A stretch of 33,710 nucleotides of DNA. It comes from Marivita sp. Its GTDB lineage: Bacteria; Pseudomonadota; Alphaproteobacteria; Rhodobacterales; Rhodobacteraceae. The number at the start of each line of letters is the position of its first letter. Positions within the stretch are counted from its first letter, which is position 1. The position numbers and the translations under genes were made by a program. This document shows, one piece after another, positions 1-6,356 of this stretch. A model generated the notes under the pieces. It had not been told where the DNA came from and ran no database searches. It was given only the letters and a program-made list of their open reading frames with translations. The stretch spans positions 1 to 33,710 of the forward strand of contig NZ_JAEPMO010000031.1 of the NCBI RefSeq assembly GCF_017643905.1. Reading direction: 5' to 3'.

Positions 1-1
1 A

Positions 2-277
2 TGGTATGACCATTCCGACAAAGGCGCGCAGCCGTCCGAGCTGGTGATGTCGATTATCGGTGAAGAGCGTCAGGCGATGGGCAAAGCTGACCCAAGCATT
101 CCCACTGAACATGTCATGCCGCGCATATTGGGCGCGATGACCCGCGAAGCGGAGGCGGTGCTCGCCGAAGGCATCGCCCGATCTGCCGATCATATCGACG
201 TGGTCATGGTCAATGGATATGGGTTTCCTCGTTGGAAGGGTGGGCCGATGTTTGCCGCGCGTGCCGTTGCAGACTGA
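2..277 (+). CDS. 3-hydroxyacyl-CoA dehydrogenase, C-terminal fragment (runs off the left edge)
   Basis: The reading frame is open from the window edge and ends at TGA 275-277, giving about 91 residues. It matches the second C-terminal helical domain of FadB/FadJ-type 3-hydroxyacyl-CoA dehydrogenases, which oxidise 3-hydroxyacyl-CoA to 3-oxoacyl-CoA with NAD in beta-oxidation. The signature is ARSADHIDVVMVNGYGFPRW followed by KGGPMF. The protein stops 8 residues after that motif, whereas members normally run on for tens of residues (the paralogue ending at 14751 does). So the 3' end looks truncated, or this is a short variant. A perfect hairpin follows at 291-321. The family call is firm; whether the gene is functional cannot be judged from this fragment. 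Confidence 0.72.
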   Translation, partial: WYDHSDKGAQPSELVMSIIGEERQAMGKADPSIPTEHVMPRILGAMTREAEAVLAEGIARSADHIDVVMVNGYGFPRWKGGPMFAARAVAD

Positions 278-290
278 CGCCCCTCGCGCA

Positions 291-321
291 GGGCAGGATC
301 GACGCGCGGAACATCCTGCCC
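291..321 (+). terminator. Perfect 9-bp hairpin after the dehydrogenase fragment
   Basis: GGGCAGGAT (291-299) pairs perfectly with ATCCTGCCC (313-321) around a 13-nt loop, 14 bases past the upstream stop codon. No T-run follows, so this is either a weak or Rho-assisted terminator or an mRNA 3'-end stabiliser. The hairpin argues against the ATG at 325 as the peroxiredoxin start. Confidence 0.45.
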
Positions 322-357
322 TAGATGCCAAGTCACGATCATTTTGAAAGGCCAACC

Positions 358-885
358 ATGCACCCGCAGACTGTTCCCGACGCCCTGTTCCACACCCGCG
401 TTCGCAATGATGCCTTGGGCGGACCCAACCCGTTTGAATGGAGGCAGCTGACCTCGAATGATGTCTTCTCCGGCAAACGGATCGTTCTGTTTGGCGTGCC
501 GGGTGCGTTTACGCCAGCCTGTTCGGACAGCCACCTGCCGGGATACGAGGCGCATGCCGACAGGTTTCGTGCGCTGGGTGTCGATCAGGTGATCTGTGTA
601 TCGGTAAATGATGCCTTCGTGATGCATCAGTGGGCCCTGTCTCGGAACATCGAAAACGTTATGATGCTGCCTGACGGAAACGGCGAATTCACCCGCAAGA
701 TGGGGATGCTGGTCGAACGGACCAGCAATGGCATGGGCCTGCGCAGCTGGCGGTATTCGATGTATGTGAACGACGGGCAGATCGAAAAACTGTTCAGCGA
801 GCCGGGGTTCAAAGACAACCCACCAGGTGTACCGCTGGATGTGTCTGCCGCCGAGGTCATGTTCGCCTATCTTCAGGGGCTTTGA
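358..885 (+). CDS. Type II (Prx5-like) peroxiredoxin
   Basis: This is a cytoplasmic thiol peroxidase that reduces H2O2 and alkyl hydroperoxides. The 175-residue product has the Prx5/PrxII signature GAFTPACSDSHLPGY with peroxidatic Cys55, and ICVSVNDAFVMHQW with Cys80. The 25-residue Cys spacing is that of PrxII enzymes that work with glutathione/glutaredoxin or thioredoxin. There is no additional C-terminal resolving cysteine. I chose ATG 358 because GAAAGG (346-351) lies 6 bases upstream; an in-frame ATG at 325 abuts the hairpin and adds 11 non-conserved residues. The gene stands alone between the dehydrogenase fragment and a TetR gene, which could be its regulator, but no operator is evident. 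Confidence 0.92.
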   Translation: MHPQTVPDALFHTRVRNDALGGPNPFEWRQLTSNDVFSGKRIVLFGVPGAFTPACSDSHLPGYEAHADRFRALGVDQVICVSVNDAFVMHQWALSRNIENVMMLPDGNGEFTRKMGMLVERTSNGMGLRSWRYSMYVNDGQIEKLFSEPGFKDNPPGVPLDVSAAEVMFAYLQGL

Positions 886-1003
886 CGCCTTCGAATACCT
901 GAAAATGGTCTCGAAGGTGGCAAGCCGCACGTCTGACTGGGGCTGTTCAAGTTGTTCGGCTTGCGCCTATCCTTTGCGGACAGCCGGTTTCAGAAGGTAG
1001 ATC

Positions 1004-1669
1004 ATGTCCAAAATCGAAGATGTCCCCAAGGCACAGCCGGTGCGCAGCCGGAACCCCGAGCGGACACGGGCTGAGATTCTGTCGGTGGCGGTCACCGAGT
1101 TTGCCGAACACGGATTTCACGGCGCGCGGGTGGAGCGCATCACCAAGGCTGCCAAGTGTAATGCGCGCATGATCTACCACTACTTTGGCGGCAAGGAGCA
1201 ATTGTACCTCGCGGTTCTGGACAGTGTTTACGCTCAGATCCGAAACCGCGAAGCGCAGTTGCGGTTCGGGACGGCCGATCCCGTTCTCGAAGCGCGCCGT
1301 CTGGTGGAATTCACCTATGATTACTTTGCCCAGAACGGCGATTTCCTGAAGCTGATCCGTAATGAGAACCTGTTGAACGGCAAGTATATCAAGCGATCAC
1401 AGATGATCCGCGACATGTCGCAGCCGTTTATCACGGCGATTGGTGAATTGATGGAGCGGGGTCATGCAGCAGGCTCGTTTTCCCGCAAACCCGACCCGGT
1501 TCAGCTTTATGTGACTGTTGTCGCGCTGTCTGCGCACCACCTCAACAATGCCGCAACGCTGGGCACTGTCGTCGGACAGGATCTGACCGATCCTGCGTGG
1601 CAGGACGCGCGGCGGGATCATACCGTTGACGTTGTTTTGTCCTATCTCGGGGCTGGAACACAGGTCTGA
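1004..1669 (+). CDS. TetR/AcrR family transcriptional regulator
   Basis: The protein has 221 residues. An N-terminal TetR helix-turn-helix spans roughly residues 20-66 (RAEILSVAVTEFAEHGFHGA ... MIYHYFGGKEQLY), followed by an all-helical ligand/dimerisation domain. A charged leader (MSKIEDVPKAQPVRSRNPER) precedes the HTH. The start has a good AGAAGG ribosome site 7-8 bases upstream. It lies 321 bp upstream of, and on the same strand as, the ABC importer at 1991, so it may control that operon or itself. The C-terminal domain does not let me name an inducer. The family call is secure; the target is an inference from position. Confidence 0.9.
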   Translation: MSKIEDVPKAQPVRSRNPERTRAEILSVAVTEFAEHGFHGARVERITKAAKCNARMIYHYFGGKEQLYLAVLDSVYAQIRNREAQLRFGTADPVLEARRLVEFTYDYFAQNGDFLKLIRNENLLNGKYIKRSQMIRDMSQPFITAIGELMERGHAAGSFSRKPDPVQLYVTVVALSAHHLNNAATLGTVVGQDLTDPAWQDARRDHTVDVVLSYLGAGTQV

Positions 1670-1990
1670 CGTTCGCGCTTCGGGTGGAACGTTCACTTAC
1701 TTACGATTTCACGAAAGCAGAGATTGAAGCGCCAGTTGGCCCGTTGGGCTGATTGCGACTTCGTCGCGTTTTGCCAGACGGGTGTTGCGGGTTGGCGATT
1801 CTTGCTTCCCTCATTCAGCGTAATCGACGGAAGCATGTGACGTTTTTCCGTGTCGGTATACTTCCGCATATGCAAGTTTTACGGGCAAACAGCGTGCAAA
1901 TCGGCTGCGATTTGGTCGCAGGCGGAAATTAGTCAAAAAAAATTTACTTAGAATTTTGGCTCGGAAATACTCTGCGATTTACCAGCAGGC
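1670..1990 (+). other. Intergenic leader of the ABC importer operon
   Basis: This 321-bp gap holds no gene I can support. Around 1755 there is a small GCGAC-TTC-GTCGC hairpin followed by TTTT, a weak terminator candidate for the TetR gene. The last 70 bases (about 1921-1985) are clearly AT-rich against the surroundings, with an A8 run, and are the likely promoter region for the operon at 1991. No convincing TetR palindrome was found. Confidence 0.4.
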
Positions 1991-2863
1991 ATGAACATTT
2001 TAGCACACCCCGCAGACCCCGCAGACCCTGTAGAGACCGTAAGCCCGACCGCGGTGCCAAGTGCTGCCGCGACGCGGATCAAAGCCGTGGAATTGCAGCA
2101 GGCCTCAGTTGTTTTTGGCACTGGCGACAGGGCAGTGACGGCCTTGTCCCCCACGAAACTGACCCTGGAGCAGGGCGACTTCGTTGCTCTTGTCGGGCCC
2201 TCGGGCTGTGGAAAGTCGACCATCCTGCGACTGGTCACCAGCCTGATCACTCCGTCCTCGGGCGCGGTTTTGGTCGGTGGGCGGGATGCTGCGATCCGGC
2301 ACCTGCGTATGGGGATGGCGTTTCAGAACCCCACCATGCTGCCGTGGCTGACGATCGAGCAGAACGTGATGATGCCTCTCAAGATCGTCAAACCGTTCAA
2401 GAACACCTTTCGGCAGGACCGCAAGGGCGCGTTCCGCGACAGGGTGCACACGCTCTTGGGGCAGGTCGGGCTCAAGGATTTTGCAGGCCATTTCCCGTGG
2501 CAATTGTCCGGTGGAATGTTGCAGCGCGCCAATCTGTGCCGGGCGCTGGTGCATGATCCCGATCTTCTGCTGTTGGATGAACCCTTCGGCGCGTTGGATC
2601 AGTTCACCCGGGAAGAGCTGTGGCAGATCCTGCAGGACCTCTACCTTGACCGCAAACCCACGGTCCTTCTGGTCACCCACGACCTGCGCGAAGCCGGCTT
2701 TTTGGCCAAGCGGATTTGCGTGATGAGCGCGCGTCCGGGGCGGATCATTTCCGATGAGGTGGTGCCGTTGCCGCAGCCGCGCGCCATCGAAACGATTTAC
2801 TCGCCTGAATTCGTCGAAATGACCCAGACCCTCCGGGCGCTGATCGCCCAGGTCCGGACCTAG
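1991..2863 (+). CDS. ABC transporter ATP-binding protein, taurine/nitrate/sulfonate (SsuB/TauB) type
   Basis: This is the ATPase of a small-molecule importer (290 residues). Walker A GPSGCGKST starts at residue 69. It also has Q-loop AFQNPTMLPW, signature LSGGMLQRANLCRALVHDP, Walker B LLLLDEPFGALD and H-loop LLVTHDLREA, all intact. About 35 extra N-terminal residues rich in Ala/Pro/Asp precede the usual domain start, so the true start could lie slightly downstream. The permease gene starts 10 bases after its stop codon. The SsuB/TauB/ThiZ-like family covers sulfonates, nitrate, pyrimidine precursors and riboflavin, so the substrate is not given by this subunit. Confidence 0.93.
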   Translation: MNILAHPADPADPVETVSPTAVPSAAATRIKAVELQQASVVFGTGDRAVTALSPTKLTLEQGDFVALVGPSGCGKSTILRLVTSLITPSSGAVLVGGRDAAIRHLRMGMAFQNPTMLPWLTIEQNVMMPLKIVKPFKNTFRQDRKGAFRDRVHTLLGQVGLKDFAGHFPWQLSGGMLQRANLCRALVHDPDLLLLDEPFGALDQFTREELWQILQDLYLDRKPTVLLVTHDLREAGFLAKRICVMSARPGRIISDEVVPLPQPRAIETIYSPEFVEMTQTLRALIAQVRT

Positions 2864-2872
2864 GAGCGCGCC

Positions 2873-3646
2873 ATGAACGAAAAGCAACGCATCCGGATGT
2901 GGTCGTTTTCCCTGATCGCAGGTTTCTTCCTCATGTGGGAACTGCTCTGCATCGTGCTGGGCGTCTCCGATCTTGTATTGCCGCGCCCGTCCGAGATCCT
3001 TGTGACGCTCTGGACCAAATTCCCGATCCTGTGGCCGCATATTCTGCAGACCCTCTATTCGACGCTGATCGGATTTTCGCTTGGGGTTTGTATTGGCGTG
3101 TCTCTGGGTGTTCTGGTCGGGACCTCCAAAGTGGCGTATTCCGTCGCCTATCCCTTGCTGGTCGGGTTCTCGTCGATACCCAAGGTCGCAGTCGTTCCCA
3201 TCTTCGTGCTCTGGTTCGGCTCTGGCACCACACCTGCGATCCTGACCGCGATGGTGATCTGCGTGTTCCCCATCGTGGTGAACATCGCGACTGGCCTTGC
3301 CAAGACCGAGCCTGACCTTGAAGACGTGCTCAAGACGCTGGGTGCGTCAAAGTCCGAAATCCTTTGGAATGTTGGTCTACCGCGCACCATGCCGTATTTC
3401 TTCGCCTCGCTGAAAGTGGCCATCACCCTGTCTTTCGTGGGCGCGGTTTTGTCCGAGACGGTGGCCTCCAACCGGGGCATCGGCAACGTGATGATGACCG
3501 CATCATCGAACTTTCAGGTGTCGCTGGTGTTCGCCGGTCTGATCATCCTCGCCGTGCTTGGGGTCGTTCTTTACGCGCTCTTCTCCTGGCTGGAGCGCCG
3601 GGTGACCGGATGGGCCACCCGTGACACCGAAATCGCCATCACCTGA
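2873..3646 (+). CDS. ABC transporter permease, SsuC/TauC type
   Basis: This inner-membrane permease has 257 residues and about six hydrophobic segments. The family's cytoplasmic EAA loop is present as EDVLKTLGASKSEILWNVGL, the contact site for the ATPase at 1991. The stretch VGFSSIPKVAVVPIFVLWFG is typical of the nitrate/taurine/sulfonate permease family (BPD_transp_1). GGAGC lies 7 bases ahead of the ATG. It sits between ATPase and binding-protein genes in one operon, and presumably works as a homodimer because no second permease is present. Confidence 0.93.
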   Translation: MNEKQRIRMWSFSLIAGFFLMWELLCIVLGVSDLVLPRPSEILVTLWTKFPILWPHILQTLYSTLIGFSLGVCIGVSLGVLVGTSKVAYSVAYPLLVGFSSIPKVAVVPIFVLWFGSGTTPAILTAMVICVFPIVVNIATGLAKTEPDLEDVLKTLGASKSEILWNVGLPRTMPYFFASLKVAITLSFVGAVLSETVASNRGIGNVMMTASSNFQVSLVFAGLIILAVLGVVLYALFSWLERRVTGWATRDTEIAIT

Positions 3647-3678
3647 CCTGTATTCCCTTAGATCGAAAGGACAAAACG

Positions 3679-4704
3679 ATGAAGCATACTCTGTTTGCCG
3701 CCGCAGTCGCCGTGATGGCCGGGATCACCCCGGCGATGGCCGAGATGACGGACATCAAGTTTACCCTTGGCTGGAAGACCCAAGGGTCCGACGCGCCCTT
3801 TCTGGTGGCGCTGAACAAAGGCTATTTCGAAGAAGAAGGGCTGAACGTCACCATCGATCAGGGGGAAGGCTCTGCCGCCACCGTGACCCGCATCATGAGC
3901 GGTGCCTACGACGCCGGGTTCGGTGACATCAATGCGATCATCCAAAACGCCGCTGCGCGTCCGGGCGAAGCACCGATGATGGTGTTCCAGATGTGGAACC
4001 GCCCGCCGTTCGCGATCGCGGTGCCCAAGGAACTGGGGCTGACGTCGCCCAAGCAACTCGAAGGCAAGACACTGGGCGGCGCTCAGGGCACACCGACCAC
4101 GCGGCTGTTTCCGGTCTTTGCCCGTCTGAACGACATCGACATCGATACGGTGAAGTACGAAAGCCTTGCGCCGAACCTTCAGGAACCCATGCTGATCCGC
4201 GGGGAAATCGACGGGGCGTACACCTTTACGGTTTCGAGCTGGTTCAACCTCATTGCCAACCGCAAGGATCCGGCCGCTGATTTCGACTGGTTCAACTACG
4301 AGGACTACGGCATGGACCTTTATTCCAACGGCATGATGGTCTCGCGCACATTGCTGGCGGAAAACCCCGAAGCCGTCGCGGGGCTTGTGCGCGCGGTCAC
4401 AAAGGCGACGCTGGAAGTGATGAAGAATCAGGACGTCGCTGTTGAAGCGATCATGGCCTTTGACAACCTTGTCGACCCAGAACTGGAGCGGGCACGGTTG
4501 GAATTTGCACTGACCAAGCTGATGAACGCGCCCGAGACGGCCGAGACGGGCATTGGCGATCTTGTGGATGAGCGTCTGACCCGGTCCATCGCCCTCATTG
4601 CCGAGGGTTACGGCCTCGACACTATCCCCGAAGCGTCGGAAATCTTTGACCGTTCCTTCCTCAGCCCCGCGTCCGAGCGGATGCTGGACGTGTCGATCAA
4701 CTGA
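3679..4704 (+). CDS. ABC transporter substrate-binding protein, NMT1/THI5-like
   Basis: This is a periplasmic binding protein (341 residues). Residues 1-21 form a Sec signal peptide ending in PAMA before EMTDIKFTLGW. The mature protein has the NMT1/SsuA-type fold signs: VALNKGYFEEEGLNVTIDQG, then a switch segment (VTRIMSGAYDAGFGDINAII) and LEGKTLGGAQGTPTTRLFP in the second lobe. THI5-type proteins bind hydroxymethylpyrimidine, other pyrimidines, nitrate or sulfonates. AAAGGA lies about 8 bases before the start. A strong hairpin (4721-4749) separates it from the next gene, which usually lets the binding protein be made in excess. Confidence 0.93.
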   Translation: MKHTLFAAAVAVMAGITPAMAEMTDIKFTLGWKTQGSDAPFLVALNKGYFEEEGLNVTIDQGEGSAATVTRIMSGAYDAGFGDINAIIQNAAARPGEAPMMVFQMWNRPPFAIAVPKELGLTSPKQLEGKTLGGAQGTPTTRLFPVFARLNDIDIDTVKYESLAPNLQEPMLIRGEIDGAYTFTVSSWFNLIANRKDPAADFDWFNYEDYGMDLYSNGMMVSRTLLAENPEAVAGLVRAVTKATLEVMKNQDVAVEAIMAFDNLVDPELERARLEFALTKLMNAPETAETGIGDLVDERLTRSIALIAEGYGLDTIPEASEIFDRSFLSPASERMLDVSIN

Positions 4705-4720
4705 TCCAAATTAATTGCCA

Positions 4721-4749
4721 GATGCGCCGGGGCTATCGCCCGGCGTATC
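4721..4749 (+). other. Intercistronic 11-bp hairpin after the binding-protein gene
   Basis: GATGCGCCGGG (4721-4731) pairs with CCCGGCGTATC (4739-4749) with one G-U pair and a 7-nt loop. It starts 16 bases after the binding-protein stop and lacks a T-run. I read it as an mRNA-stabilising or partial-termination hairpin that raises binding-protein yield relative to the downstream genes. Confidence 0.5.
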
Positions 4750-4784
4750 GCTTGAGACAGCTTACCAATTCAAGGAAGATCCGA

Positions 4785-5210
4785 ATGGACATGAAGACCG
4801 ATCCCGTCGTCGAGGCCAAGGCAATTGTGGAAGCCTACCTCGAACGCTCCATGGTTCCGGATCCCGAAGGCGCATCGGCCTATGTCTCGCAGGATTTTCA
4901 GCTGATCTTTACCGGAGGGCGCCGGTTTGCAGGCCCGGCGGACGCCTCGGCCTTCAATGCCAAACGGTATGCCTGGGTCAAGAAACGGTTCTTGCGCACG
5001 GACGCCGCACTCGATGCCGAGACGGGCGACGTGCATGTCTACAACACCGGCTATCTTTACGGCGAATGGAAGGACGGCACCACGTTCGAGACCAACCGGT
5101 ACATGGACAAGTTCATCGTGCGCGGAGGAAAGATCGTGGCGACGGATGTCTGGAATGACAGTGCGGAAATCCTGCTTCACAAGGCCGGATTGGCGGAGGC
5201 GAATTTCTAG
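4785..5210 (+). CDS. NTF2-like / SnoaL-fold protein
   Basis: A 141-residue soluble protein with the alpha-then-curved-sheet pattern of the NTF2/SnoaL superfamily: an N-terminal helix (AKAIVEAYLERSMVPDPEGA), strands around FQLIFTGGRRF and the closing sheet EWKDGTTFETNRYMDKFIVR. Members are small cyclases, isomerases, dehydratases or pure binding proteins, so function cannot be assigned. The start at 4785 follows AAGGAAGA (4773-4780) with a 4-base gap, and the upstream in-frame ATG at 4722 falls inside the hairpin. The TAG stop abuts the next ATG with no gap, implying translational coupling to the hydrolase, whose substrate it may share. Confidence 0.78.
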   Translation: MDMKTDPVVEAKAIVEAYLERSMVPDPEGASAYVSQDFQLIFTGGRRFAGPADASAFNAKRYAWVKKRFLRTDAALDAETGDVHVYNTGYLYGEWKDGTTFETNRYMDKFIVRGGKIVATDVWNDSAEILLHKAGLAEANF

Positions 5211-6095
5211 ATGCTGCGCGACCATGGACGCTACGCCTACAACCCGATCACCGGGCGACCGGATTACACCTGGCCGAATGGGACGCGGCTGGCGGTCTAT
5301 ATCGGACTGAACCTCGAACACTTTGCCTTTGGAGAAGGATTGGGTGCGGAAATCGCGCCCGGCGGGCCGCAGCCCGATGTGCTGAACTATGCGTGGCGGG
5401 ACTATGGCAACCGTGTCGGCGCGTGGCGGATGCGGGATATGTTCGACGTGTTGGACATGCCGGTCAGCGTTCTTGCCAACAGCGCGATGTACGATTACGC
5501 GCCCGACCTCATGGCAGCCTTTCGTGAGCGAGGCGACGAGATCGTTGGGCATGGGCGCACGAATTCAGAACGGCAAAGCGTGCTGGACCGGGCAGGTGAG
5601 GCGGCACTGATCGCAGAGGCAACGCAGGTCCTGACAGAGGCCGAAGGTGTGGCTCCGCAGGGATGGCTGTCACCTTGGATTGCTGAAAGTGTCGATACGC
5701 CCGATCTTCTGGCCGAGGCGGGTTACGGCTATACCCTCAACTGGTGTATGGACGATCAGCCGGTCTGGATGCAGACCAGCGCGGGGCGGCTTCTGTCCAT
5801 CCCATACCCACAAGAGGCCAACGACATTCCCTCCATTGTGGCGCGCAAGGATGGTGCGGCGCAGTTTGCGGACATGATCATCGACAATTTTGACGAAATG
5901 CTGGAGCAGTCCAAGACGCAGCCTTTGGTCATGGGCATTGCACTGCATCCCTATCTTGTGGGGCAACCGTACCGGCTGCGCCACCTTCGTCGGGCCTTGG
6001 CGCATATCTGCGCCCATCGGGACGATATCTGGCTGACCCGAAGCGGAGAGATCCATGACTATTGCCGGAACAGCATCCCTGATCTGATCGTGTAA
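5211..6095 (+). CDS. Polysaccharide deacetylase-fold hydrolase, PuuE/allantoinase-like
   Basis: A 294-residue cytoplasmic protein of the carbohydrate-esterase-4 / NodB-like fold. It resembles the PuuE and cyclic-imide-hydrolase branch (GRYAYNPITGRPDYTWPNGT near the start; GDEIVGHGRTNSERQ; GIALHPYLVGQPYRLRHLRR near the end). The classical TFDDG metal motif of chitin and peptidoglycan deacetylases is replaced by the NLEHF type seen in allantoinase-like relatives. This supports hydrolysis of a ring amide or ureide rather than a polysaccharide, and there is no secretion signal. It starts directly after the NTF2-like stop codon, with GGAGG about 10 bases upstream. Together with the THI5-like importer it suggests use of a pyrimidine, hydantoin or purine-derived ring compound. 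That substrate is inferred. Confidence 0.82.
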   Translation: MLRDHGRYAYNPITGRPDYTWPNGTRLAVYIGLNLEHFAFGEGLGAEIAPGGPQPDVLNYAWRDYGNRVGAWRMRDMFDVLDMPVSVLANSAMYDYAPDLMAAFRERGDEIVGHGRTNSERQSVLDRAGEAALIAEATQVLTEAEGVAPQGWLSPWIAESVDTPDLLAEAGYGYTLNWCMDDQPVWMQTSAGRLLSIPYPQEANDIPSIVARKDGAAQFADMIIDNFDEMLEQSKTQPLVMGIALHPYLVGQPYRLRHLRRALAHICAHRDDIWLTRSGEIHDYCRNSIPDLIV

Positions 6096-6155
6096 CCGGA
6101 GCCTAAGCGCTCGCAAAGAGCGGGCAGGTTGGAAATTCGTGTGCCGGACGCATTA

Positions 6156-6173
6156 TTTTACCACTTGGTAAAA
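6156..6173. promoter_or_regulatory. Perfect 8+8 palindrome TTTTACCACTTGGTAAAA, operator-like
   Basis: TTTTACCA and TGGTAAAA are exact inverted arms around a CT spacer. It lies in the 261-bp gap between the hydrolase (ends 6095) and the metal ATPase (starts 6357). The ACCA/TGGT arms resemble operators of GntR/FadR-family regulators, but no such gene is adjacent and the site is about 180 bp from the ATPase start. It may be a working operator or the relic of a lost promoter. Confidence 0.45.
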
Positions 6174-6356
6174 AATCGGGGGCGCCTTGGATCATCCATG
6201 GCGGGATCCGCGTGCCAAACGGTTCTTCCTGAAACTTCGGCTCGACGCTCCGCGCCTCCTGCGCGATGATGGACCCGGCACAACGCGTTCAGGAGTCGGT
6301 CGGCATCCGTCCGGCGACCCTGCGGCAAGCGCCCCGGCGAAAGGAACCGACGCCGC

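Noticed and set aside
888-917. CCTTCGA / TCGAAGG inverted repeat after the peroxiredoxin
   Set aside because: Only 7 bp with a 16-nt loop and no T-run; too weak to call.
1693-1875. 60-codon minus-strand frame in the intergenic region
   Set aside because: No ribosome site or family signature; the region reads better as operon leader DNA.
2011-2035. Short tandem repeat giving HPADPADP
   Set aside because: Only about two and a half copies of a 9-bp unit inside the ATPase N-terminus; ordinary low-complexity sequence.
2105-3040. 311-codon minus-strand open frame
   Set aside because: It is a shadow of the ABC ATPase and permease genes and has no recognisable motif.
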